From Rhabdornis inornatus (taxonomy: Eukaryota > Chordata > Aves > Passeriformes > Rhabdornithidae): 64,000 bases of DNA. The stretch is from the NCBI GenBank assembly GCA_013397075.1, contig VWZS01000653.1, positions 62,001-126,000 on the forward strand. The letters are read 5' to 3'. A model generated the notes under the pieces. That model did no database searches. It saw only the letters and a list, made by a program, of their open reading frames with translations, and was not told the origin of the DNA. This document shows, one piece after another, positions 24,001 through 37,771 of the stretch. The position numbers were made by a program, and so were the translations under genes. Position 1 is the first letter of the stretch; each line of letters starts with the position of its first letter.

Positions 24001-25800
24001 GGTGAGCTTTCTCTTCTTTTCAGTTCCTAGGATATAACATTCAATACAACCTAATTTTTATTCCAGCAATAGAGTTTTAAATAGAAAAATATGCAGCTGA
24101 AAGGGGCAACCATGTTGTAAAAGCCTAAAAGGTTAAATGCACCTTTGAGAAATTAGTAGATCCAGAATAACCTTTTTTTTTGGCCACATGCACCTCCCTC
24201 CTCCTTTATCCTTCCCTGCCTTTTTTTACATTTACACCTTTGTACACTACAGATGTGGTTAGCTTTTTAATAGAAATATATAAATCTAGTTCACCAAGTT
24301 ATCTCTTACTGTAAGGCAGAGCCATTTTTTTGTGCATACACAAAAAATCAGGTCTCTCTTCAGTGAAGAAAGAAAGAGCTCACTTGGCTACCCTCTGCTT
24401 TGAAGAAAGATTGAGACTTACATTGGAGCACACCACACAATATAGTGAACAGAGATTGATGAGTATACTAAGACCACATCACATTAGGAACATTTTCAGT
24501 TACCACAACCACTTTGCAACTTTTGCTAGATATAGGATAAGACGTTGGAATGGAAAGTTGAGAGTTGAACTTCAAAAAAGTAAAAATGTACTAAGGATTC
24601 TGTACCCATCATATGTAACTGCAGTATATTTTTATCTTTTAATTAATTTATAGCCTTTCTAAAGAAGCAAGAAGCTGCATAGGCATCATGCCTATAATTA
24701 CCTTAAGCAGGTGAGATTATGCTAAGTGCTCTACTTAGTGGGGAAAATTAAACTACCTCCTGATTTTTTTTTTTTTAACTGTAAAGCAAGCCATTATGTG
24801 GTGGGGCTTTTTCAGAGACATCTTAAAACTGTAGCATATAAAAGACCCCATACAGAGGAATAACCTCAAATAACTTCTCTTCTGGAGGCTGATTAGATCA
24901 GACAGACAAAGGAAGCAAAAGAAAAACCAAACCTACAGGCCTTGGTACCATCTTAGCAGTGCTGGAGGAAGAGGAGGCAAACAACTGATCCTGAGATAGG
25001 CTCAGGTGTGGTGAAAGGCCACCTCTACCTGCAGGGGATTTTCTGCAGGTTGAAACTGGGCAGGCAAGCTCTCAGTATACACATATGAATCCTTCACCTG
25101 GCCCCAACTTTAAGAACCCAGTTAGCCAGAAGACAATATAGCACAGCTCTCATGGATGCCCCATTTCTCTCATCATGAAGGATTTATCTTTTCCTTTGGT
25201 GGAGGGATAATGATTAGATCCCAATGGATTTGGATGGTACTGCAGGACCCGATACTAGGACAATAGATGGCACTACATCTAGATAAATTTTATGCTCTTT
25301 CATTCAAATCTTTAGAGTGCTGCTTGGAAGTTGTTTCCTACCATGTATCAGCTGGACCTTGGCCTCTAACCTAAAAATTGACAGCAAAATTTTAAGGCCA
25401 GTACTAATGTAAATAAATATCTTCCATTTTAGAGGACAGGACCGTTTCTTCAGCCTAAGAGGTTTTCTCAATGATGTTTCCTCTCATCCTTCTGTTTAAT
25501 GATCAAATGAATAATGGATAATGCAAAACAATTACCTTTATATGTTATAAATACAGTCCCCAGATTTCAGCACACATACAGAAGCTAAGAGATGAAACTT
25601 AAGAAGAAACAAACAAAAAATTGTCTTCATATGAAAAAAACAGTGGAAATGTTTTAAGGAAAAACTGGAATTCTGTTGGGAACATAGGAAACCTTCTTAT
25701 CAGAGAAGTTCACACTCTCAGTGCAATGACTAAACCATTGTTCTCCTGAAGTTTGAAACTACATGAGTCTTAGCTCTAATTGATTTCTCTGATTTATGCC

Positions 25801-25825
25801 TGAATGGCCCACTGAATGGCCCACT
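25801..25825. repeat. 12-bp tandem duplication
   Basis: TGAATGGCCCAC occurs twice head to tail. Confidence 0.9.
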
Positions 25826-28800
25826 CCTCCTTTAATATTAAACCCCGCAAGCAATTTGCTATTTCTCTGCAATAGAACTAATTTCAACATGATGTCAAGT
25901 GGATTTGCTGGAAAATTATAAGTACAATTTGCATAGAATGGAAGAACTTGTTTTGTGATTTGGAGAAGTTATTCAAGTGCTAGAAAGCTTCTGAAAAGAC
26001 ATAGCTCTATGACTACACAATAAAGGGCAACAAATTAGTTATTCCCTTGGAAAGTTGTCTTGGAAAACTTCCTGTAGGTAACAGCTCAGCATTCAAAAGC
26101 TGACAAAAACAGGCAAGAAGAATGCTAAGACTTATTATAGAATGCAATAAGAATCAAAGATTTTTAAAGTAACAGTTTACTACAGATATGCATGTTGCCT
26201 CATTTTTGAATACAGCATGTATTTCTTCCTATCTCATCTCAGAGTGTAAGAGGGTAACATGGTCTTGGAAGAGGACAGCTAAGGGCTAGTAAAATACAAG
26301 CTTTTAATGACGTGATAAACTGGCATCAGCAATGAGTAGGCATTGTTCTTGCAGTATAGTGGTAAAATTAATTCATTGCTACCACCAGGTTGCAGAGCCA
26401 CCGGGGCTTTGCTTGCTCCACCAATGCATTGATTGTGCTATATAAATTCTCTGATGCATTTCAAGCATAGGAAAAAATCACTTATTTTTAAGGGTTGAAC
26501 TGCATTTACCTAAGAATTAGACTTCCTTTATTCAATGCACACATTTCTGCTCCACTCTCATTATAACACTGCTTTCAGTAGAACTTTTTGCTTCATTTAG
26601 AAAGTGTACACTATGATAGTGGCTGATGTGTTTGCTTTTATCACTTGTAGCCTGTTATTACAACCTTGTATACTGTTGGTTGGTGTAACCTTTGAAACAC
26701 ATTCCTTTCAGAAAATTGCCAGAATTCAATGTAACAAAATTTAGGTCACTGTATATGACATTTTTCATTGTTCAAACATATAATTAATTGCTAGTTCAAT
26801 TCAAGAACAGCAAACACAGGTTGCTGGTTATTACCCCTGTCCAAGGATTTTATTTTGTTTTAATTACATCTTAAACTGGTAGAAGCAGATCTGTTATTGA
26901 GATGATGGCTGCCTCAGCAAATATTTTACTGTGCAATTACATTCATGTTCAGATTCAAAACAGAAAAGCATTCTCACACCCAGATTTCATTATTAACTCT
27001 ATTACTATTAGCAATTGCCCTCTTCAAAGAAAGCCACAGAACTAGAGTTTGAGTGATATATGGTTCAATAAATACTTACATTTTTTAAAAATTTCCTTGA
27101 GTTTTTATGGTGCCAAAATGCTTTCAGAATCTCCTGTTCTTAACAGAACAGCCACCTTAGTTTTAACATGTGAAAATTGCTTTATTCTTATATGTTCTAC
27201 ACTCCAATTTGGTGTTAGGCACATTTTTAAAAAAGTGCAGTGAGGGTTTCCCTTTGGAAACAGTGTAAACTGTGTATTATTTCTACCTTAGCTTCACCTC
27301 CCTTCACATTGATTTGACTTTTCTCGTGAAAAAAAGAACACTTAACAAGACCCTGTACATTCTTCTCACCACAGGAATGTGAAACAAGAATGAGCAAGAA
27401 CTGCACACAACTATGTGAAAGTGTTGCTACAGTGATGAAGGAGACAGTTTAGTCACAGGAACTACAAGGGTGAAGAGAAGAAAAACAACCCACTAGAGTT
27501 CATTATGTTGGAGATAGCTACTATATCAAAGAGGTTGAGAATAAAGTTCTACCTCTTCATATTTGATCAAGAACTAAAGGCCTTGAAGAAAACTGTCACT
27601 ACAATAGGTAACATCCTTCAGTGTGTAGCATTTGTTACCTCTTACACAATCTTCAGTTGCCCCATGTTCAAGGAAGAGTATAAGACAAGGGCAATTTAGA
27701 GCAGCAGTTTCTGAATTGCCTTCTTAGCTATATTGTTCTACAGAAAATATTGTAAAAGTCCATGAAAACTAGCTGACAGATCTGGTTATCTAAAATAAAT
27801 TATCAGATTTGGTGTGAAAGCACATCTCACTGGACCACACTGGAAAGAAATTAGAATGGAAAAATGGAGAGGGAATTGCAGGTAATTTTGGGAAAAAATG
27901 TTATAATGAATGACTTGAGAAAGGAAAATACACTCTATTACTATAAACCACCTGACTGACAAATGATGAAAGACGTCAACTGTTTATAAGAAATTTGTAT
28001 TTTCTCCTCTCATTTAAAACAGTCTCAGAAATTTCAGTCACTGAAAATAACTAGTGAGTACCAATCTGCTCAGGATTAGCAGGGATAAAAATGACTTCTG
28101 CATTTAAAAGTTTTAACATTTTAAAATTTTTAAATGTGATCAAAGACCTTTTATATGGACAATATACACTAGCCTGAGGGCAGATAACTAAAGGAATAGC
28201 TACCATTTAAATCAGATTTAGAAATAAAATACAGGAAGTTGTGTTCATCACAAGATCAGGCAGATTTTACCACTTTAATAATTTGAGTGAAATAGAGTAT
28301 ATACATCCTATATTTCTCATCTATGAACACAGATTAGGCTGGATACAACAAGAGAGATTGTACAGTACAGATTTGACACATGTAATTTTTAAATCATAGA
28401 GGAGGAATGGCTAGAGGATAACATACCTTTATTTCAGTAAATATGATGATGATGAAATTGGATATTTTATCTTCAACCATACAAATGTCATCCACAGGTT
28501 ATCAGCATTAATTCAAACATAAAGCATGGTGCAGTTATTGCCTAAAAGCACCGAGATCATTATAAAGATAGATGTTAGGCTGAGAGACATTTAATTAGAT
28601 GAGCTGGCTACATTACCGAATGAGTTACGATTTCTGCTTGATTTGACTAACAAATAGTCTCAGAATGTTGTTAACCACCCATTCTTTTGCAGGTTGCTTT
28701 TAGCTAATGCTGCATTCATTTGTAATCACCAGTGCACACGCTGTTTAACTTCTAAGGCACTAGAACCTGACCTCTAAATAGGATTGGTGGTAGTAATTGT

Positions 28801-28933
28801 GAAAAGAGTATGCAAAGATATCTCATCAAAATCAAGCTGTAATTCCATTTCAAGCAAAAATTAGAGAAAGTGATGTTTTGTTCACAATAAATTTTTGTAC
28901 AAAGGGTACTTTTGATGACTGTCTGCAGGAAAG

Positions 28934-28985
28934 ACAGAATCACAGAATAAATCAGATTAGAAAACACCTCTTATCAAAGTGCTTC
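28934..28985 (-). repeat. Short CR1-like 3' end fragment
   Basis: The plus strand reads ACAGAATCACAGAATAAATC, then AGATTAGAAAACACCTC. This resembles the reverse complement of a CR1 3' end (AGAATCACAGAATG, then GGTTGGAAAAGACCTC). Only about 50 bp can be aligned by eye. Confidence 0.45.
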
Positions 28986-30046
28986 TGACAACAAACACTT
29001 TTATGATGGAAAGATACCTTCAGCCACTGTAGATGCTATTCCATTAGTAAGAAAGCTTACTGTGTACACGTAAAAACTTAGGCAGACAAAGTTGCAAGTT
29101 TTTGAAATTGCTACCTTGACACTTGAAGACTATTCTAAATAACATAATTTGTGATAGTTATCTTAATCTTTCATGACTCTATTTTTTTTTTTCCCAAAAA
29201 GGAAACACATCCAAAGTGAAATGATATAGGCCAAAAAATTTGACTTAGGATCACAGAGCTCTGCTCTACTAAAGCACTTCCTCAGGTTTCAGTAAACCTT
29301 TTCAGCCTCGTGTCAGGAAAGCAGATAAGGTTAATGAATGATGTATTTTCATAAGCATGTTTCTCAGCTTGGTTATTCTGCCTTTCAAAATATGAAGCAG
29401 ACTCCCTGAAGTAATATAAATAATAGTTTACCTGAGACCTTCAAAAGGGTGGTTGATGCCCTTGCCTTTGGCTGTAGTTTCTTTACTGTGTCAGATAGGA
29501 ACAAGAACAATTGCTCTGTGAACAGGTGATTAAAACAAAAGAAAAGAAAAGAAATAAAAAAAGGAAAGGAAAAAAGTGTCTACCACCTCCTGCCTAAGCT
29601 TTTTCCATGAATACAAATGAAATTGATAGAAACTGCAAGTGACAGGTAAGGATGATAAACCTCTCAAGCAATGCACCACACAAAGGGTAAAGTACAAAAT
29701 AATGCAGTTATCACCACACAACTTTGGTAAATTTTCTACGGAAGCCATATACTGTTCTGTCAGGTGAAGTCAAGATTGGTTTTTAATTTTCCTCTTGACA
29801 CTTGCCAACTTTAAGTACTATCTAAAATTAATTATTGTTATTCTACCTCGTTTTGAACTTCAGGTGGGGTAGTTTAGCTTATATTTGTACAACAAAGTAG
29901 TAACCTTCGTTTTGATTTTTGAGCATTAATTCTTGCTTTTATTATTACTGATGCTAGTTTTACTAAGTGTCTTTCTCTTGGGGAAGATTTTAAAGCTTTT
30001 CATAGTATTATAATTCAGTAACTTAGTTCTGCCAACCAGCTTTTCA

Positions 30047-30075
30047 GGTATGGGTATGGGTATGAGTATGGGTAT
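30047..30075. repeat. GGTATG hexanucleotide repeat
   Basis: About five copies of GGTATG or GAGTATG-like units. Confidence 0.85.
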
Positions 30076-30815
30076 CAATAGATTTTTCTTCCCAGATTCT
30101 CAAGTAAGTGGAAATCAGATGAAAAAGAAGTGGTAAAAACATACCAGAGATTGAAGTCTACTTTAAAAATACATACTGACTCATCTTTCATGAATTACAG
30201 CCATCCTGCCTGCCTGTTTCCTACCCTCACAGTATGCTATTGAATCAATGTAAGTCCCTAGCAACTCTGACATCTGATGCCATTTACAACACAGTATTCC
30301 CCAAATTCCTTGGGCAACAAAAGTGATGGAATACATAGGAGGAGTATGTCCCTGCTAGTACCACCTGCAACAAGTAGTGAGAAAATTACAAATACATTAA
30401 AGTAAAAATTTATTACCTATATCTACACCATGTTGTCTATAAGCTATAAATATATTAGTTTTGTAGGTTAAATTGAAAAAACATCACTTATCTAGTGACT
30501 GGATTTGAGTTTTCAATCATATTTCATAAAATTGAGGATCCAATAACACAATTTGCTATTGTGCAAAGACCGTGACATTCTACAATTCATATGAATTAAT
30601 GGAAAATGGGAGTAATTATACAGAGACCATATGAAAAATATGATGAGATCTTTGGGAATCTCAAAATCAACAACAGTAATTTGGTTGAATGTGGAAATAC
30701 GGAACAGAAAGAACACCTTTTTACAGTAATCAACAAAACAGAATCTGGATATGTGCCAGTCTAGTAACAGAAAAAATAATTTGCCTATAAGAAGTGTTTT
30801 CTTAAGTTAACAGTC

Positions 30816-31463
30816 TGTAAGAATTGGTCTGGAGTTTCCCTCATATGCTTCACGACCGTCGCAAGGATAGAGGCCCAAGGACCCCCACCTGCTTTTGGAC
30901 AGGAGTTCTGGCCTGGCCGAGGTGGGTGCTGGCCAAGTGACTGTTTGCTGGTGCACTGTGCTTGCCGTGCTGCTACAGTACAATGCCTTCAAACAGGTAC
31001 TATGCCTGTATTGCTCTCGAGCAGGCACTAGCTGGAGCAGCAGGTTCTGTACACCTGTCTCGGAGCACCTCACAATGGCCCATAAATCTCCCCAGCTCTT
31101 GGCTGGACACCACTCGCTTTGGAAAAGGACTATAAGAAAGCGACCCTCTGGAGAAGCCTTTGAGGTCTCCCCACAGAAGATGTGTCTATTGGCTGGACCA
31201 CGAGGGCACCGGAGTCTATTGGATCAGACCACAAGGACATCCGTCTTGTCTGTCGGTAGCTATTCCCTATCCCCCTCTTTCTCTCTCTCTTTACTTTGTT
31301 TCCTTTAACTCTCCCTCTATCGCAAAACTGAGTTGTTGGCACGCAGTAAAAGTGCATTTCTGCTTTCAGCAAACTGACTTGTCCCCTGTTGTTGTCTTTT
31401 GCACCATTGAGATCAAAAATGAACCATCATGAATCTTGCCTGTATTAACAGCGGATCGCAACA
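30816..31463 (+). mobile_element. Solo ERV LTR, 648 bp, 5-bp target-site duplication
   Basis: The element starts TGTAAGAATTGG and ends GGATCGCAACA, flanked by CAGTC at 30811-30815 and 31464-31468. A TATA-like TATAAGAAAG lies at 31131 and a variant polyadenylation signal AGTAAA at 31345-31350. A pyrimidine-rich stretch (31260-31320) and a T-rich U5 follow. The block is clearly GC-richer than the flanking intron. Plus orientation makes it antisense to the CNTNAP gene. Open frames inside it are incidental. A 5-bp duplication fits an ERVL-type element. No internal viral region remains. Confidence 0.8.
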
Positions 31464-32844
31464 CAGTCTGAACTGAGCATTATTATATTGTTATTGTGGC
31501 TTTATTCCTTACTCTGGGAAAGTAGTAATTCATACAGAAGAAATACTGGAAAGACAACTTCTATAAATTATGGCAATTTTGTTTAAATCTTTTGTGACAT
31601 TCATGCAAACACATGACCAATAAAAACACTGCTAAACATTTTGAGAAAAAAGGTCTGCAGTATTTCAGTAGTGTTTTCCACATTCCTAAGCCTCTGTTTT
31701 CCAACTGATAGCTCCAACACAGACACGGAGATCACTGTCTTCCCCTACGGGACTCCTCATTGCAGAGACAACTACAAAGTGGTGATGGAGAGTGTTGCCT
31801 ATACAAAAAAAGATCCATAAAGACCTTCAGCTCTCAAACAAAACTTCCCCAGTTTCAACAGCTCTGCTTGCAGGACAAGCTGGAAATTAAATCTAGCAGT
31901 GAATGGAGCCTGGGCAAGAAGGCGGGGAATCATAGCTGAATGCTTTAATTAGGAGATAAAGAAGTGCTGACATGGTCTTGGAGTGACAAGGGATGTAGCC
32001 AGCTGAAAGACCTCCTTCAGAAGACCTCACCTAAATCAGACTGGGTCTCTCTGTGTGCCCTGGTCTCCACTCCAGCATTCTGCTGGGAAGCAGCTTAGTC
32101 AGTGTTAAGGTATCTGTAGAAAAAAGATCTGAGGGCAAAGAGGTGGTTGAGAGGAAAAGCAGTCCAGAAGAGGACTGGATCCCAGAGAATCTTTACAGAT
32201 CACAAGACTGGCTGGAAATACCATGAGAATATTTCTGGTAAGGAGATTTTGGCATACACAGAATGGAGAACTGTGATTCCTCTACAGTGATACCAGTGTA
32301 TCATATTATCTATCAGTGGTGGTTACATACACTCTTCCCATCACTTGTGTATTGAAAGGACAGTCAGACAATCATCAGGTTTCACTAAATGTTTCCATGT
32401 TGGAAACTAAGCTATTGAGGATCACTGCAAGCAGACAAAGGCTCCCAAGCAGAGGGGAAAAAAAACCTTACAAGCAAACGTGCTAACAACTATAGCTCTG
32501 TATCCACTAACCTCTAAAGGATGTACTTTGCTTCAAATGGATACATTTAGTAAGAAAATGTTAAAGATCTTATCACAATTGCTTATGCATAACACATGCT
32601 ACTTTAGATCCAGTTTTGCCTTTAAGTACCAGGATGTAGTTCTCATAGAACAAAAAACAAAAAAAAATATTACATCTAATTAAGAAGAGAGAAAATGGGC
32701 AACGTGCTGAGAATGGCTAACATTGCTGAGTTCAGCAAAGTTAACAAGGACAGAAATTCACTGAGCATATCTCAGCTTCCTTGACTTTACCTTTTTGTTG
32801 AGAGAAAACAACATATTAATTCTCAGTTATTCCCCTGTTCCTTG

Positions 32845-32920
32845 TTTATATATATTGTTAATATATATATTAAGATATATATCTGTTTTATAGATATTAA
32901 ATATATATATACATATACTT
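32845..32920. repeat. AT-rich (TA)n tract
   Basis: Interrupted runs of TATATA over about 75 bp, able to form several self-complementary structures. Confidence 0.85.
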
Positions 32921-35900
32921 TTTTCTGTTACTTCAATTTGCTGCTTGCTAGGCTTCCATCGTACTCCTTTTACATGTGAATAATGTAATACATCTTGTCA
33001 CTGATAACATCAAAATTCTTGCACACAGTTGAATACCAGTACAGATTAAATTGGAAGGTACTATTGTTTTCACATTATTTGCCTTTTTGGAGGCAAATTT
33101 GACTTTTGGAGGCATGGCAAAACTAGGACTATGAGTAAGGAAGCATATCATTCAAAGGAAGCACTTCATTCAAAAATTGCACATGACATTTAGTACTTTT
33201 CACTGCTCTGAGGTTATGTAAAGTGCAATGATCATCCATTGATTTAACTCATATGGACAAATCCCATTGTACATTTTTCTTTGCTTTCTGTTTCAGCAGA
33301 ATTCTGTGGATATTAAAATTGTCATTATCTACCCACAGGCAGTTTCAAAATACCCACAGGCGTTTTGCTTAGCTACTGCTTTGGAAAAAAGTAGTGCCAT
33401 ACAAAGCTGCAAAGCTATGTAAAAAAAAATCTGTCATTTTGTGGTATTGCAACCTGTAAGACATATGCTGGAGGTCTAAAGCTGCCATTGCTAAATGAGC
33501 CTTAATGTTCCTATGAATTCTACATAAGAACTTGCTAGCAGAAACATGTTGCTTAAGGCAGTCCTACATAAGACAGCAGCTTGAAAGATAAATGGGTCCC
33601 TGGGCTGAAACTGATGATTTTTCTTAAGTATGAGTGATTATAGCACAATTTCATTAACTTCTAGCAAAGACTTTACAGTGCCAACTGGAAATATAATACC
33701 ACTGTGGATAAATACACATTCTGGCTTAAATAGTCCTGATTATAAACTGGGAAGAAAATTATGAGCACATCTAAGTATCAAGCAAGTATTTACAAGATTA
33801 TTTAGGGTAAGATGCAAAGGAGAGTCTGCATCTTGCATCACAGGACACCCCCAAGGAACACAGAAAAATGGTGCTGGGAAGTCTCAGAATGCTTGCATAA
33901 TTGTTGGGAGAGAGCACAGGCTGTGTTACTTATTACCTGCACTAATAGGAAATTAAAGACATCAATTATAAACAAACAAATAAGCTATTCTTTACAAACT
34001 TAGGAAGATATACTGTGGTAAATGAAATCTTAATGGTATTGAACATCTGACACCAGATCAGAAGAGTAAAACTAAACTATAAAAGAGAAAAATGTGCATT
34101 ATTGAATTACTGTTATTCTTCACTACTTATACAGAAGCAGAATCACTCATGCTAAAACAATAACAAAATATATTCTATTGAGTAACAGCTTCAGTGATGT
34201 GAAGTAGCAACTCTTGTAGCAATTGTCCAAACTTTTTAGGGTGAGGTAAATTGTATCTAAGAGCATCAAAAAATTAGCTGAGATTGTCAATTTACATTCT
34301 CATACACTTGACTGCAGGTTCTTGGAATAAAATCTTTAGATGAAAGGACAGTACTGTGGAATCCAGCAATGGAAAAATCTAGACTTGAAAACTGATGTTT
34401 CATGTAAGAAAAGAAATGTGAGTCCCATGTACATAACAGAAGACTATAAAAAGAAAAACATGTGCTTAATCATATTTCTTTCTTTCATACTTATACATAG
34501 ATCATACTTAATCATTACTTATAATCCTGCTCCTAGTTCTGTCTACTGCACTCAAAATCTTTCCATGAGCAAAAAAGAACATATATGACAAATGGAGGTA
34601 AAAAATCCATGTCAGTTCAGCTAATGCTAAGAGTATAAAAAATTCAAATTGTCTAATTAAAAAAAAGAGAAAAAAGTCTATGAATAATAAAGTTAAGGTT
34701 CTAGACCCTTGTGGCTACTTTTATACACTTCCAACCACAGTCCTTTTCCTTTATTCCCAACCTGAAGGTTGAAAGCTGCACAACAGCCATCCATAGCTGC
34801 AGGTCACACAAAGAGCTACTGCTTGTTACATGGGGGCTTCATCTGTGGAATTCACCAAGAGGAAATCCATCCAGAGCAGGCACCACTCCACACATGGCCA
34901 CTGGCAACTGCTATGCTATCCAAGGTACAAATAGGTCAGACCAAGGCAAACCCAGACATGCCCTGGGACCCTGTATTCTCAGGCCAACACAAAGCCTCTA
35001 TCATGATTTCTGTCACTAGTAATGTCAAAAATCAGATGTCTGGGCTACAAGTTTACTTTTAGAAAAAAATAACATTGATTAATTAAAAAAGGTTAGAAAG
35101 ATCTATGAGTTTCATAAATTCACCTGTTTATTCACAGAACCTTCTTGTGTGCACAATGAAGAAATTTTTTAGGTAGATAAACTGGTACTAAGAACTGAAA
35201 GCTCCAAGTTGAAGCTAGACAAATACAGGATCGAAATAAGATACATATTTTTAACTCAGAAGAAAATTAACCACTAGTGAGCAATTTTCTGAAGATTTAG
35301 AAGCTTTCTATATCTTGAAATAATTAAATGAAAATTGGCTTTTAAAAAAAGAGAAAACAAGAAAAGAAAAGCTAAATAGAAGAGGATATCACTTATGAAG
35401 TATTCACGTAGTAAATGTATTAATTTTCTGTAATGAAAGATGCTTCAGCTATGTGGTTTTACTGTGTTTGTCTGACTGTAATCCACAGCAGTCTTTGATT
35501 CTTTGATGGGAATCTTTGATTCCCACAGAGTAATTTGCCTATAATTCTAATGAGAGATATCTTGGAAAACTTAGCAAAAACAATGTCTTCAATTATCCCT
35601 GAGTATCCCTGCTCAGGATTTCTAAAGTACAGGTTGAAAACCTTAGAAACAGACAGAAGGGACTATAGCATGAATATTCTAATGCACTGCTGGATAGCAC
35701 AGTGCTTGCTCTGATAATTAGCCATTCACAGTTCTCAAAACCTGCAAGAAAGAATAAATACCCTAAATGCCAAAATGCTATGTACTAAAACCTACTAATG
35801 ACAGGTAGGTTATTTTTCACCCTATTGCAACTTTTCTTGCTTTATTCAAAGATCTCATGAAGATACGTGTTTATATCCCTAGGAGAGACTTTTGTCATAT

Positions 35901-37354
35901 TTTTTTTTCATTGGGTGGTATCATCAGTATGTTTTGGCAATTTACATCAATTACATCACTATAGTTCAGAGGAATTAGAGCAAAAGGCCTGAGTAATCAG
36001 AACATGAGGAAAATAGTGACACAGAGGATGACTGGACTATGTCATGAGTATGTGCTAACATGTTGTTTTTTTTTCTGTCTTCTGAACACCAAGGTATAAG
36101 TAAACTTTGAAAATTAACATTAACCAGCTCAGGTTGACATTTATATTTGAGTTCCCATTTTATAATACAGTAGAGTATCTGGGACCTTAAAAAATATAGA
36201 TGCATAGCCTAGATGCAGGTTTTTCTGTATTTCTATTAACATTTGTTTTGATCCAGTATTTCCAGAATGCCATGGCAAGAATCATGACAAGTATGTATTA
36301 TGCAGAAATTCTGACACATCACTATTCTGTTATTTTAATTCCTGCCAGTCATTTTAAAGGCAAAAACATTAAAACATTTTTAAAAATTCATTTCATAGTG
36401 TATTTAGCCTTTCCATTTTCTCTCTGGGGGCTTCCTTCTAAAACTTTTCTGTCCCAAGCCTACTATATGTCTATAATTACCATAAAATTTAAATATTTAG
36501 AATTCATTCTCACTGGAGCTGAAAATGGCTAATGAATACTCTATGACTACTGATCATATAACCAACCAGCATTTACAAGCACATTCAACAACACAGAGAA
36601 AACACTCTGCAGCCTCTGCCACCAATCAATTACTCTTGAAGGAGGGAGAAGTTGATCTAAAGGTTCCTTTTCATAAAAAAAAGAAGACAGATTTCTTATC
36701 ATCAAATATCAGCACTGGAGCTCTAAGTACTTTCTTCTTTTATATAGCGTTCACAATTTTGGTGCAATTTGACCCAATTAAAACTATAGTTGAAAACAAC
36801 ATGGACTTACAGAGTAGACTATTTTAGATATGCACCAAATCTAAAGCAACTTGGTCACTTATAAAAGCCTAGGAGTTGTGTAGAGGTACAGGAGCAATAT
36901 TTGGCTTTGGTATATGGGTGTTTTTTCCTCACTTACAAGAACATAGTTATTGACCATATAGGATTCATTGATACAGAAAGCCCTTTTTTTTTTCCTGTGT
37001 ACAGCTCTGCCCTCTGCCCCAAGGATTTAGCTTGTGCTTAAACCATTCAAACAGCTATGTGGTTTATATGTCTGTCCAGTTTAAAAGTCTAGTTTCCCAT
37101 TTTTAAGTCAATTTACTCTTCGTCCTGACCTAAGATTTCTATAGCTACAACCTACTGTCACATTTTTTATAGAAAAAAGCAGTAAACTTCGTAATAAAAG
37201 TAGCAGTTATGCCAAAACAAGAAAAAGCATTGTTCAAGCCCCTCAAACCTTTTGTAAAGCAATGCTTACAGGTTCCAGTTCTGCTTTTTAAGCCTGCAAA
37301 CACTTCACTTCTTAAAGTTCTACACATTCCTCAACTCTTTCACTAAAAACTTAC

Positions 37355-37355
37355 C

Positions 37356-37399
<44 letters not shown>

Positions 37400-37500
37400 N
37401 TTCCTTCCTTCCTTCCTTCCTTCCTTCCTTCCTTCCTTCCTTCCTTCCTTCCCTGTCTCTGTCTCTGTCTCTGTCTCTCTTCCCTTCTTTTCCTTTCTCT
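37355..37500. repeat. Compound pyrimidine microsatellite with an assembly N
   Basis: (CTTT)n at 37355-37399 is followed by an undetermined base at 37400, then (TTCC)n to about 37452, (TGTCTC)n to about 37480, and pyrimidine-rich sequence to 37500. The N at the junction of two repeat types suggests a read or assembly problem, so the repeat length may be wrong. Confidence 0.95.
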
Positions 37501-37705
37501 CATATTCTAGGATAATAAACTACCTATTTCAACAGAGGCACAGACTTTTAAAAAATAGTTCACATTACAGAGATTAGCAACTGTATTTTCCTTGACTGCT
37601 TGTACTTTGGTAGGATAAAACAAATGACCCCATAGGTGTACTTCTGTTAGGTTTAAATAATACATTAAAGTGACTGGTAGCATTAAAAAGGAGAAAGCAT
37701 ATTTT

Positions 37706-37771
37706 TCAAGGACAAAATACTGTGTTCAAATGTATTTCTCAAGGACAAAATACTGTGTTAAAATGTATTTC
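37706..37771. repeat. 33-bp tandem duplication
   Basis: Two head-to-tail copies beginning TCAAGGACAAAATACTGTGT, period 33, differing at one base (C or A). The near identity suggests a recent event. Confidence 0.95.

Noticed and set aside
30807..31432. Several frames of 80-137 codons on both strands
   Set aside because: They lie inside the 648-bp LTR, which is non-coding; frame length reflects its higher GC content.
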